This document shows positions 1-6,181 of a stretch of DNA of 15,873 nucleotides, in pieces; within the stretch, counting starts at the first letter, position 1; every line of letters begins with the position of its first letter. This stretch comes from an uncultured Oscillospiraceae bacterium (GTDB taxonomy: Bacteria > Bacillota > Clostridia > Oscillospirales > Oscillospiraceae): positions 1 to 15,873 of the forward strand of contig CAJFPI010000143.1 in the NCBI GenBank assembly GCA_904398675.1. The letters run 5' to 3'. Below the pieces are notes generated by a model that saw nothing but the letters and a program-made list of their open reading frames with translations, was not told where the DNA came from and searched no databases. The position numbers and the translations under genes are program-made.

Positions 1-483
1 ATCCCCTACATCGGCGGCGAGGAGGAGAAGAGCGAGCAGGAGCCGCTGAAGATCTGGGGCCATGTGGGCGACGGGAAGATCGTCTGCAGCGAGGGTCCCT
101 CCATCACCGCCCAGTGTATCCGCGTGGCCGCCAGCGACGGGCATATGGCCGCCTGCTTTATGAAGTTTGCCGACGGCAAGGCCCCCTCCATGGACCAGAT
201 CAAGGCCGACTGGGCCGCCTTCTCCGGCAAGCCTCAGGCGCTGAACCTCCCCTCCGCTCCCAAGCAGTTCCTCCACTACTTTGAGGAGGATAACCGTCCC
301 CAGACCAAGCTGGACCGGATGCTGGAGCGGGGCATGGCCGTGTCCATCGGCCGCCTGCGCCCGGACACCCAGTATGACTACAAGTTTGTCTGCCTGAGCC
401 ACAACACCCTCCGGGGCGCTGCCGGCGGCGCTGTGCTGCTGGCGGAGCTGCTGTGTGCCGAGGGGTACATCACCAAGGCGTAA
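1..483 (+). CDS. asd: Aspartate-semialdehyde dehydrogenase, C-terminal part (archaeal/fungal type)
   Basis: Partial: the reading frame is already open at base 1 and ends at TAA 481-483, leaving about 160 residues. The enzyme reduces aspartyl-4-phosphate to aspartate semialdehyde with NADPH in the cytoplasm, the branch point to diaminopimelate, lysine, threonine and methionine. The fragment shows the IPYIGGEEEK stretch, an Arg-Val...Gly-His segment at fragment residues 41-48 that matches the region of the substrate-binding Arg and catalytic His, the DNRPQTKLDR and GMAVSIGRLRPD motifs, and the C-terminal HNTLRGAAGG signature typical of the archaeal/fungal-like branch rather than the E. coli branch. 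That subfamily is common in Clostridia. It lies upstream of dapA on the same strand, the next enzyme of the pathway, but a terminator separates them. The N-terminal NADP-binding half with the catalytic Cys is outside the window. Confidence 0.93.
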   Translation: MPYIGGEEEKSEQEPLKIWGHVGDGKIVCSEGPSITAQCIRVAASDGHMAACFMKFADGKAPSMDQIKADWAAFSGKPQALNLPSAPKQFLHYFEEDNRPQTKLDRMLERGMAVSIGRLRPDTQYDYKFVCLSHNTLRGAAGGAVLLAELLCAEGYITKA

Positions 484-578
484 ACGGCACAGTCTCCGGG
501 TTGTAAGCCGCTCAGCCGCTTTTCTGCGACAGCCACGGCGTCCCGCTGACGCGCCGGAGGGCCATCACTTCCATACAC

Positions 579-612
579 AAAAGAGGACGGATCCAGGATC
601 CGCCCTCTTTTT
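579..612 (+). terminator. Intrinsic terminator between asd and dapA
   Basis: The left arm AAAAGAGGACGGATC and right arm GATCCGCCCTCTTTT pair over about 15 positions with one A-C mismatch and a tiny loop. The right arm runs into TTTTT. It should end asd transcription, or act as an attenuator for read-through into dapA, whose ribosome binding site starts 35 nt further on. The 95 bases between the asd stop and the stem contain no gene, no T-box TGGNACC motif and are too short for a lysine riboswitch. No convincing SigA promoter was found between the stem and dapA. Confidence 0.8.
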
Positions 613-659
613 CTATCTTGTCCACTTGTTTCACCCGTTCGCTTGTTAGGAGGTATATT

Positions 660-1544
660 GTGAAGTCACCTATCTTTACAGGGTCTGCCACTGCAATCAT
701 TACGCCGTTTAACCGGGAGACTGTGGACTTTCCCGCCCTGGGGAGGCTCATCGAGAGGCAGATCGCCGGACACACCGACGCCATTGTGGTCTGCGGCACC
801 ACCGGCGAGGCCGCCACCATGTCCTATGTGGAGCGGATGCGGACCATCGAGTATACGGTCCGTCAGGTGGATCACCGGGTCCCCGTCATCGCCGGCACCG
901 GCGCCAACAACACGGAAAACGCCATCACCCTCTCAAAGGACGCGGCCCTGGCCGGGGTGGACGGCCTCCTGGTGGTGACCCCCTTCTACAACAAGGCCAC
1001 ACAGACCGGCCTTGTGCGCCACTACACCACCATCGCCGACGCGGTGGACCGCCCCATGATCCTCTACAACGTCCCCTCCCGCACCGGCGTCTGTGCCAGC
1101 GCGGAGACCTATCTCACTCTGGCAAAGCACCCGAACATCGCCGGCGTCAAGGAGGCCTCCGGCGATTTCACCCTCATCCAGGACACCCTGAGCCGCTGTC
1201 CGGAGACCTTCTCCATCTGGTCCGGAAACGACGAGGACACCGCCGCCATCTGCATGCTGGGCGGCAAGGGCGTCATCTCCGTGGCGGCCAACATCGTACC
1301 CCAGGAGATGCACGATCTGGCGGCCGCCTGCCTGCGAAACGACTACCGGCTGGCCGGCCAGATGCAGCTGCAGCTCTTCCCGCTGTGCCGGGCGCTGTTC
1401 TGCGAGGTGAACCCCATCCCTGTCAAGACGGCGCTGGCCATGATGGGCTGCTGCGAGGAGCGGCTGCGCCTGCCCCTGTGCGAGATGGAGCCTGCCCACC
1501 GCCGCCGTCTGCAGGAAATCCTGCAGGAGTACGGCCTTTTGTAA
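660..1544 (+). CDS. dapA: 4-hydroxy-tetrahydrodipicolinate synthase
   Basis: A 294-residue protein of normal DapA length. It condenses pyruvate with aspartate semialdehyde to 4-hydroxy-tetrahydrodipicolinate, the first committed step to diaminopimelate/lysine and, in sporulating cells, the precursor of dipicolinate. Visible hallmarks are the GTTGE loop with Thr47-Thr48, Tyr110 in TPFYN, Tyr136 in ILYNVPSRTG, Arg141, and the Schiff-base Lys164 in AGVKEAS. These correspond to Thr44/45, Tyr107, Tyr133, Arg138 and Lys161 of the E. coli enzyme. The start is a GTG at 660 because AGGAGG sits at 648-653 with a 6-nt spacer; an in-frame TTG at 618 has no such site. It follows asd on the same strand and is the last + strand gene before the strand switch. 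dapB is not in the window. Confidence 0.95.
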   Translation: MKSPIFTGSATAIITPFNRETVDFPALGRLIERQIAGHTDAIVVCGTTGEAATMSYVERMRTIEYTVRQVDHRVPVIAGTGANNTENAITLSKDAALAGVDGLLVVTPFYNKATQTGLVRHYTTIADAVDRPMILYNVPSRTGVCASAETYLTLAKHPNIAGVKEASGDFTLIQDTLSRCPETFSIWSGNDEDTAAICMLGGKGVISVAANIVPQEMHDLAAACLRNDYRLAGQMQLQLFPLCRALFCEVNPIPVKTALAMMGCCEERLRLPLCEMEPAHRRRLQEILQEYGLL

Positions 1545-1624
1545 GGCCGCGGTCCACGTCCTGGATCTCACGGCCGTGCCGCCAAAAGCGGCAGTCGGCC
1601 ATTCTGCCATCCAAAGGCACACAA

Positions 1625-1661
1625 AAAGCCGCCGGAGGAGCTGCTGCTCCCCGGCGGCTTT
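1625..1661. terminator. Bidirectional terminator between dapA and the minus-strand operon
   Basis: The stem AAAGCCGCCGG/CCGGCGGCTTT has 11 perfect pairs and is extended by GGAGC/GCTCC after a single bulged A, with a TGCT loop. An A-run precedes it, giving a T-run on the minus strand; TTT follows on the plus strand. It lies between the convergent ends of dapA (1544) and the DUF212 gene (1688) and can stop transcription from both sides. The rest of 1545-1687 shows nothing else. Confidence 0.85.
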
Positions 1662-1687
1662 CCCTGTCTCACTGCATTTCCGTACCG

Positions 1688-2122
1688 TTATGCCAAAAGT
1701 CCCACGCCAACGCCCAGGACCGCCCCCATCAGCACCTGCAGGGGCGTGTGTCCCATAATGATCTTCAGATCATCGGCAAAGTCCTCTGCCGTCAGCTTTT
1801 CCACATGGGCCAAAAGCTGGTTGACCACCTTGGCCGTGTCCCCTGCGCTGCGGCGGACGTTGAACGCGTCATACATCACCACCACAGAGAACACCGCTGA
1901 CAGGGCGAAAAGGGGGCCCGAGGTGCCGTAGAGCTTGCCCAGGGCCGTGGTGCAGGCCATGACGAAGGCGGAGTGGCTGCTGGGCATGCCGCCGCTGGCC
2001 ACAAAGCGCTTGAGATCCAGCCTGCGGTTCATGATCCCCTCCAGCACCACCTTGATAATCTGGGCCAGCAGCCACGCCAAAAGGGCGCAGTCGATCACCG
2101 GATTTCCTGTTACACATCCCAT
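1688..2122 (-). CDS. DUF212/YuiD-family membrane protein (PAP2-related)
   Basis: A 144-residue, mostly hydrophobic protein of typical full length for the DUF212 family (B. subtilis YuiD), described as related to acid phosphatase/vanadium haloperoxidase. Seen in the sequence: an N-terminal membrane segment, the GGMPSSHS motif near residues 44-51 (resembles PAP2 motif 2), D.FNVRRSAG in the middle, and a C-terminal GHTPLQVLMG followed by a Gly/Val-rich membrane segment (resembles PAP2 motif 3). Start ATG at 2122 lies 4 nt from the ispA stop, so the two are probably translationally coupled; the ribosome binding site is weak. It is the last gene of the xseA operon. The substrate is unknown. Its place next to a prenyl diphosphate synthase makes a prenyl or lipid phosphate conceivable, which is inference only. 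Confidence 0.85.
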   Translation of the reverse strand: MGCVTGNPVIDCALLAWLLAQIIKVVLEGIMNRRLDLKRFVASGGMPSSHSAFVMACTTALGKLYGTSGPLFALSAVFSVVVMYDAFNVRRSAGDTAKVVNQLLAHVEKLTAEDFADDLKIIMGHTPLQVLMGAVLGVGVGLLA

Positions 2123-2126
2123 GCTG

Positions 2127-2993
2127 TCACTTCTTTCTCTCCGCCAGCGTATCAGCCAGTGCTGTCAAAAACTCGTTTCCCGGCCAGGGAGCCACCGCCT
2201 CCCTGGCAGCCGCCGTATAGGCCTCCACCAGCTGATTGCAGGCAGGAAGGCCCATGAGGTCTACAAAGGTCCTCTTCCCTGCCGCCTGGTCGGAGCCCAC
2301 CGGCTTTCCCAGCTCCGCCTCGTCGGCCACCAGATCCAGCACATCGTCCCGGATCTGGAAGGCGAGGCCCAGGTTTCCGGCGTAGGTGCGGGCGGCGGCC
2401 CGCTCCCTTTCCCCGGCGCCTGCCGCGATGCAGCCCAGCTCTGCCGCCCCCTCCATCAGCGCCCCGGTTTTCAGCCCGTGGAGCAGCCGCAGCTCCTCCT
2501 CCGTCCGATCCAGCCCCTGGATGTCCAGCACCTGGCCGGCCACCATGCCGTCGGCGCCGCAGGCGCGGGCGAGCACCCCCACCGCGTCCACCCGCTGGCT
2601 GTCCGTGAGGCCGGGGGCGGCGGCCGCCAGGGCGAAGGCCTCCGGCTGGAGGGCGTCCCCCGCCAGCACCGCCATAGTCTCGCCGTACACCTTGTGGCAG
2701 GTGGGCTTGCCCCGGCGCAGATCGTCGTCATCCATGCAGGGCAGATCATCGTGAATCAGGGAGTAGGTATGGATCAGCTCCAGCGCGCAGCCCAGAGGCA
2801 GCGCTGTATGCCAGTCGCCGCCGAAAAGGGCGGCAAAGGCCAGCGTCAGCACCGGGCGAATCCGCTTGCCCCCGGCCAGCAGGCTGTAGCGCATGGCCTC
2901 CTGGAGCTCGTGGTAGGGCGCGTCGCTGAGGAAGAGCTTTTGGAGATACGCCTCCACCGCCTCCCGGTACATCTGATAGGTCTCCTGATACAT
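2127..2993 (-). CDS. ispA: Short-chain polyprenyl diphosphate synthase (farnesyl/geranylgeranyl type)
   Basis: A 288-residue trans-isoprenyl diphosphate synthase that extends allylic diphosphates with isopentenyl diphosphate for undecaprenyl carrier and quinone precursors. The GGKRIRP substrate motif is at residues 41-47. The first Asp-rich motif DDLPCMDDDD is at 82-91, followed by LRRGKPT. The second Asp-rich motif DDVLD is at 216-220, followed by a conserved GK...SD region. The two-residue insertion in the first Asp motif is the pattern of bacterial type II FPP synthases, and chain length cannot be fixed further from sequence. Start ATG 2993 has AAGGAGG about 8 nt upstream. It lies 21 nt after the thioesterase and 4 nt before the DUF212 gene. 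In B. subtilis, ispA likewise follows xseA-xseB. Confidence 0.94.
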   Translation of the reverse strand: MYQETYQMYREAVEAYLQKLFLSDAPYHELQEAMRYSLLAGGKRIRPVLTLAFAALFGGDWHTALPLGCALELIHTYSLIHDDLPCMDDDDLRRGKPTCHKVYGETMAVLAGDALQPEAFALAAAAPGLTDSQRVDAVGVLARACGADGMVAGQVLDIQGLDRTEEELRLLHGLKTGALMEGAAELGCIAAGAGERERAAARTYAGNLGLAFQIRDDVLDLVADEAELGKPVGSDQAAGKRTFVDLMGLPACNQLVEAYTAAAREAVAPWPGNEFLTALADTLAERKK

Positions 2994-3014
2994 GGCTGCC
3001 GCCTCCTTCGTCCC

Positions 3015-3443
3015 CTATTGTTCCCGTTTTGTCTCCTGGACAAGGTCTCTGAGGGCCTTGTCAAAATCCGGATACTCCTTGCCCATCCGGATGAACCGGC
3101 CGTCGTGGTGCTGCAGGCAGTGGCGGGAGGTGCCCTCCAGCACCACCTTCCCATCCCCCACCTTCCGCATCTCATAGCCGATCACCAGCTGGACATGGCG
3201 GTACTCCTCCACCCACACCTGAACCTCCACCAGGTCCCCGAAGGTGGTGGGCGCCTTGTAGGCGCACTCCACGCCAATCACCGGCGACTGGATGCCAAGC
3301 TCCTCCAGCTTGTCATAGCCCCAGCCGATTTCCTCCAAAAGCGCCACCCGGGCCTCCTCCATCCAGCGGATGTAATTGGCGTGGTGGGTGATGCCCATTT
3401 TATCTGTTTCATAGTACTGCACCTTGTGGATATACGGGGTCAT
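3015..3443 (-). CDS. Acyl-CoA thioesterase, YbgC/FadM-like 4HBT hot-dog fold
   Basis: A 142-residue hot-dog fold protein expected to hydrolyse acyl-CoA thioesters in the cytoplasm. The N-terminal YYETDKMGITHHANYIRWMEEAR region (about residues 10-32) is the family signature. The position of the YbgC catalytic Asp, directly before Thr-Asp, is Glu12 here. A later IGVECAYKAPTTFGDLVEV segment matches the second conserved block. Its ATG is 1 nt after the xseB stop, and its ribosome binding site GGAGG lies inside the last codons of xseB, so the two are tightly coupled. This gene is not part of the B. subtilis xseA-xseB-ispA order, so it is a lineage-specific addition. The natural substrate is not predictable from sequence. 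Confidence 0.88.
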   Translation of the reverse strand: MTPYIHKVQYYETDKMGITHHANYIRWMEEARVALLEEIGWGYDKLEELGIQSPVIGVECAYKAPTTFGDLVEVQVWVEEYRHVQLVIGYEMRKVGDGKVVLEGTSRHCLQHHDGRFIRMGKEYPDFDKALRDLVQETKREQ

Positions 3444-3444
3444 G

Positions 3445-3675
3445 CTACGCCTCCTCCAAAAAGTCTGTCTCCACAGGGGCGCCGTCGCTCCCCTTCTGGA
3501 GCTTGAGCACCTTCCCCTCCGCCTCCTCCAGCAGAGCGCTGCAGAGGCTTACCAGTTTTGTCCCCTCCTCAAAGAGTTTCAAAGAGTCGGCCAGCTTGGC
3601 GTCCCCCTTCTCCAGCAGCTGCACGATCTCCTCCAGCCGCGCCATATTCTCCTCAAAGCTTTTTTTCTCCGTCAT
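3445..3675 (-). CDS. xseB: Exodeoxyribonuclease VII small subunit
   Basis: A 76-residue protein of the usual XseB size. Several XseB chains bind one XseA and allow exonuclease VII to degrade single-stranded DNA from either end. The sequence shows the standard pattern: SFEENMARLEEIVQLLEKGD followed by LADSLKLFEEG and a Leu-rich helix, an all-helical coiled-coil-like protein. Start ATG 3675 has GGAGG about 9 nt upstream. It overlaps the end of xseA by 23 nt, and the following thioesterase begins 1 nt after its stop, so these genes form one translationally coupled unit. Confidence 0.95.
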   Translation of the reverse strand: MTEKKSFEENMARLEEIVQLLEKGDAKLADSLKLFEEGTKLVSLCSALLEEAEGKVLKLQKGSDGAPVETDFLEEA

Positions 3676-4891
3676 AAATACGCTCCTCCTCTGTCTGATC
3701 TACCGTACAGCGCAGCCGCCCGTCCTCCAGCGTCACCGTCACCTGCTCCCCCGCCCCGGTCTCCCGGACGGAGCGCAGCGCCGTGCCGTCCCCGCCGGAG
3801 ACGATGGCGTAGCCCCGGCCCAGCACCCGGAGGGGGCTGAGGGCGTCCAGAGACGCGGCCAGGGCCCCCAGGCTCTGCCTGGGCGCGGCCAGACGGGCCG
3901 CGGCCGCGTGGGCCAGATTACGCTGGGTGTAGTCCAGCAGCAGCCGCTTGTCCTGCAAAAAGGCGGCGGGATCTGTCAGGGCCCGCTTTTGGGCCAGGGC
4001 CCGGAGGCGCTGCCCCAAAAGCTCCAGCCTTTTCCGCTCCCCCTTTGTCATGGCCGCCCGGAGAGACTGCAGCCGCTCCAGCTGCTCCCCCCTGTCCGGC
4101 ACGGCGATCTCCCCGGCGTGGGAGGGCGTGGCCGCCCGCACATCCGCAACAAAATCCGCAATGGTCACATCCGGCTCGTGGCCCACGGCGGAGATCACCG
4201 GGATCTCCGAGGCGTAGATAGCCCGGGCCACCCGCTCGTCGTTAAAGGCCCACAGGTCCTCGATGGAGCCGCCGCCCCGGCCGGTGATGATGAGGTCCGC
4301 CACGTGCCAGCGGTTTGCGTAGCGGATGGCCCCCACGATCTCCGGCGGCGCCTCCACCCCCTGCACCCGCACCGGCAGGACCACCAGCGTGACCAGCGGC
4401 CAGCGGCGGCGGATCACCCGGATCATATCGTGGACCGCCGCCCCGGTGCCGGAGGTAATAAGGGCGATCCGCTCCGGATAGGGAGGCAGGGGCTTTTTGT
4501 GGGCGGGGTCAAACAGCCCCTCCCGCCAGAGCTTTTCCTTCAGCTGCTCAAAGGCCACATGGAGGTCCCCTACCCCGTCAGGACTGAGGGCGGTACAGCG
4601 GAGCTGGTAGGCCCCGTCCCGAAGAAAGACGGAGATCTGCCCACGGGCGATGACCTTCATGCCGTTTTCCGGGCGGAACCGCAGCATCCCGGCATTCCCC
4701 CGGAAGAGGACGCAGCGGATGGCCCCCTCCGCGTCCTTGAGCGTAAAGTAGTGGTGGCCCGGCGGGGATATCCTGTAGTTGGAGACCTCTCCCCGGATAT
4801 ACACCTCCTGCAGCGTCGGCTCGTCCTCCAGCAGGGCCTTGATATACTGATTGATTTCGGAAACGGCAAAAATCCTCCGCTCTGTCTCCAT
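3653..4891 (-). CDS. xseA: Exodeoxyribonuclease VII large subunit
   Basis: The catalytic subunit of exonuclease VII, 412 residues, near the usual Firmicute size. Residues 1-105 form the N-terminal OB fold (FAVSEINQYIKALLE, IRGEVSNY, HHYFTLKD). The catalytic domain follows, with RIALITSGTGAAVHD at 141-155, GRGGGSIEDLWAFN at 204-217 and SAVGHEPDVTIADFVAD at 234-250, then TPS and a long charged helix expected to bind XseB. I place the start at ATG 4891 because AAGGGGAG lies 4-6 nt upstream. An in-frame ATG at 4912 would add seven residues but has no ribosome binding site. No clear promoter was seen in the 236-nt gap after nusB. Confidence 0.94.
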   Translation of the reverse strand: METERRIFAVSEINQYIKALLEDEPTLQEVYIRGEVSNYRISPPGHHYFTLKDAEGAIRCVLFRGNAGMLRFRPENGMKVIARGQISVFLRDGAYQLRCTALSPDGVGDLHVAFEQLKEKLWREGLFDPAHKKPLPPYPERIALITSGTGAAVHDMIRVIRRRWPLVTLVVLPVRVQGVEAPPEIVGAIRYANRWHVADLIITGRGGGSIEDLWAFNDERVARAIYASEIPVISAVGHEPDVTIADFVADVRAATPSHAGEIAVPDRGEQLERLQSLRAAMTKGERKRLELLGQRLRALAQKRALTDPAAFLQDKRLLLDYTQRNLAHAAAARLAAPRQSLGALAASLDALSPLRVLGRGYAIVSGGDGTALRSVRETGAGEQVTVTLEDGRLRCTVDQTEEERIYDGEKKL

Positions 4892-5083
4892 TGTCTCCCC
4901 TTCCCCCGCCATAGCGGCGGATGCAAAGATTCATGGGCTGTAAGCGCTCCACGGCCACAGGCAGAATCAGCGCACGGGCGGTTTTGCGCAGACAGGCTGC
5001 TCCAGCCCGTCCGGATCCCGCGGCTGCGCCGCCGCAAGCGGCCGCGGCCATTGGCGCTGCGTCTTTTTCAAAACAAACAAGAA

Positions 5084-5121
5084 GGGAGCGCACGGGCCAT
5101 AAATCCCAACCGTGCGCTCCC
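5084..5121 (-). terminator. Intrinsic terminator after nusB, in the nusB-xseA gap
   Basis: Arms GGGAGCGCACGG (5084-5095) and CCGTGCGCTCCC (5110-5121) form 12 perfect pairs around a 14-nt loop. Reading on the minus strand the stem is followed by TTCTTGTTTGTTTTG, a broken U-tract. It starts 6 nt past the nusB stop and should end the asp23-nusB transcript. The remaining gap down to xseA (4892-5083) is very GC-rich, holds short palindromes such as GGCTG-loop-CAGCC at 4995-5007, and shows no recognisable gene or convincing promoter. Confidence 0.8.
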
Positions 5122-5127
5122 GTTTTC

Positions 5128-5577
5128 TCAGTGGACAGCCTCCTCGCGGACAAAGGTCCCCAGGATGCCGTTCATAAACCGGACCACCTCGTCGCTCTCA
5201 TACTTCTTCGCCAGCTCGATGGCCTCATTGATGGCGACGCTGTTGGGGATGTCGTCCATGTACAAAATCTCGTACATGGCCACCCGCATGATCGCCGCCG
5301 CCACCATGGGGATCCTGGAAAACTTCCAGCCCACGGCATATTTTTCAATATAGCCGTCCAGCTCCGAGCGGTGCTCCGCCACGCCGGAGACCAGGCGGCA
5401 GATATAGCGGCGCTGCTTGTCCCCCGGCGTTTCGCTGTAGGCGTCATCCTCCTCCGCAAGAGCGGCGAAGTGTTCCTCCGACAGGTGCTGCCGCAGCAGC
5501 TCCTCCACCGGAAGATCGGTGAAATTCAGTTCATAGGAGAGGTGGATGGCAATTTCTCTCGCGGTGTTTCTGACCAT
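5128..5577 (-). CDS. nusB: Transcription antitermination factor NusB
   Basis: A 149-residue protein of normal NusB length. NusB with NusE (S10) binds boxA in rRNA leaders and supports processive rRNA transcription. Recognised from the N-terminal REIAIHLSYELNFTD, the central PRIPMVAAAIMRVAMYEILY-like helix block and the C-terminal IPNSVAINEAIELAKKY signature with FMNGILG. Start ATG 5577 has AGGAAGG about 6 nt upstream; the open frame extends 24 codons further 5' but without a usable start signal. It follows the Asp23-like gene with a 72-nt spacer carrying a hairpin, and a terminator follows it. In B. subtilis nusB lies between yqhY and folD; folD is absent here. Confidence 0.94.
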   Translation of the reverse strand: MVRNTAREIAIHLSYELNFTDLPVEELLRQHLSEEHFAALAEEDDAYSETPGDKQRRYICRLVSGVAEHRSELDGYIEKYAVGWKFSRIPMVAAAIMRVAMYEILYMDDIPNSVAINEAIELAKKYESDEVVRFMNGILGTFVREEAVH

Positions 5578-5621
5578 GACGGGCCTTCCTTTTTGTCTCT
5601 TTTGGAATTTACAGGAGAAAC

Positions 5622-5642
5622 GGGCGGAGGATCCCTCCGCCC
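5622..5642 (-). promoter_or_regulatory. Strong hairpin in the asp23-nusB spacer
   Basis: GGGCGGAGG (5622-5630) and CCTCCGCCC (5634-5642) form nine perfect GC-rich pairs with a 3-nt loop. On the minus strand it begins 8 nt after the Asp23-like stop and is followed by GTTTCTCC rather than a clean U-tract. It may be a weak terminator/attenuator lowering nusB expression, or an mRNA-stabilising 3' hairpin. Confidence 0.5.
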
Positions 5643-5649
5643 TGATCAC

Positions 5650-5994
5650 TTATTGAAAGCTGACGCCGCCCACATGGACGTTCACCGCCCGGACGCCGAA
5701 CCCGGCCATGGCCTCCACAGCCCCAGCCACAGCGGCCTGGACCTTTTCCGCCACCTCGGGAATGGGCTGACCGTAGCGGACCATGAGGTAGACGTCTACC
5801 ACGGCGCCCTCGTCCTCCAGAGTGATCCGAACGCCCCGCTGTCCGCTCTTCTTCCCCCCGGGGGCGCCCATCAGGCCGGTGACCCCCTCGATCTCCCCAG
5901 CAGCGGAGGCGGCGATAGCCCCCAGAACGTCCTCCGAAATCTGGATCGTTCCCATTTCATCGGGATGGGTGATATATTCCTTGTTCTCGTTCAT
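5650..5994 (-). CDS. Asp23/Gls24-family protein (YqhY-like)
   Basis: A 114-residue Asp23/Gls24 (DUF322) family protein. Visible pattern: GTIQISEDVLGAIAASAAGEIEGVTGL near the N-terminus, then GVRITLEDEGAVVDVYLMVRYG, then IPEVAEKVQ and a closing VRAVNVHVGGV strand. Family members include B. subtilis YqhY, which sits between accC and nusB and has been linked to control of acetyl-CoA carboxylase; the position before nusB makes the YqhY role the best guess. ATG 5994 is preferred, with GAGGAG about 11 nt upstream. An in-frame GTG at 6006 touches that GAGGA with no spacer. No accB/accC genes are next to it. Confidence 0.88.
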   Translation of the reverse strand: MNENKEYITHPDEMGTIQISEDVLGAIAASAAGEIEGVTGLMGAPGGKKSGQRGVRITLEDEGAVVDVYLMVRYGQPIPEVAEKVQAAVAGAVEAMAGFGVRAVNVHVGGVSFQ

Positions 5995-6149
5995 ATCAGC
6001 AGACACTCCTCTTTTGGCGTTTCATTTGTATTGGAAAGCTTTCAAGCCCCGTCCCTTCTCTCACCGTGCGGAAAAGCCCCGCCGGCAGACGGTCCGCCGC
6101 CGCCCTTCTCCCTGGTTTGTTCCGGCGGCGCGGTACTGTATCGTTGGAT
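5995..6149 (-). promoter_or_regulatory. Structured 5' leader of asp23-nusB
   Basis: About 145-150 nt separate the -10 box at 6150-6155 from the Asp23-like ATG. Two inverted repeats lie inside. CGCCGCCG (6095-6102) pairs with CGGCGGCG (6123-6130). ACCGT-GCGG (6063-6071) pairs with CCGC (6079-6082) and ACGGT (6089-6093), with one internal bulge. A perfect palindrome GAAAGCTTTC sits near 6037-6046. None matches a riboswitch class I can recognise, and no small ORF stands out. Confidence 0.4.
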
Positions 6150-6178
6150 ATTGTACCACGAATCCCAGGAAAAGACAA
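6150..6178 (-). promoter_or_regulatory. SigA-type promoter for asp23-nusB
   Basis: On the minus strand, TTGTCT (6173-6178, 4 of 6 matches) is separated by exactly 17 nt from TACAAT (6150-6155, 5 of 6). The -35 box starts only 3 nt after the spoIIIAH stop codon, so transcription of the housekeeping genes restarts right at the end of the sporulation operon. No terminator for spoIIIA was seen before it. Confidence 0.72.
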
Positions 6179-6181
6179 CCA

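Noticed and set aside
484..612. Lysine riboswitch or T-box before dapA
   Set aside because: Too short for an L-box, and there is no TGGNACC antiterminator motif. Only a simple terminator stem is visible.
3015..3443. Glu instead of Asp at the presumed catalytic position of the thioesterase as a sign of lost activity
   Set aside because: Glu at this position before Thr-Asp is, to my knowledge, common in Firmicute 4HBT proteins, so it is not evidence of a defect.
1935..3506. A 523-codon open frame on the + strand opposite ispA and the thioesterase
   Set aside because: Same GC-driven artefact; the minus strand encodes well-recognised proteins with ribosome binding sites.
4892..5083. A degenerate folD or a small protein gene in the nusB-xseA gap
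   Set aside because: None of the three minus-strand frames showed FolD-like motifs or a start with a ribosome binding site.
3503..5353. A 616-codon open frame on the + strand opposite xseA, xseB and nusB
   Set aside because: High GC makes stop codons rare in opposing frames. The translation is low-complexity, rich in Pro, Arg, Gly and His, with no family pattern, while the minus strand carries clear conserved genes.
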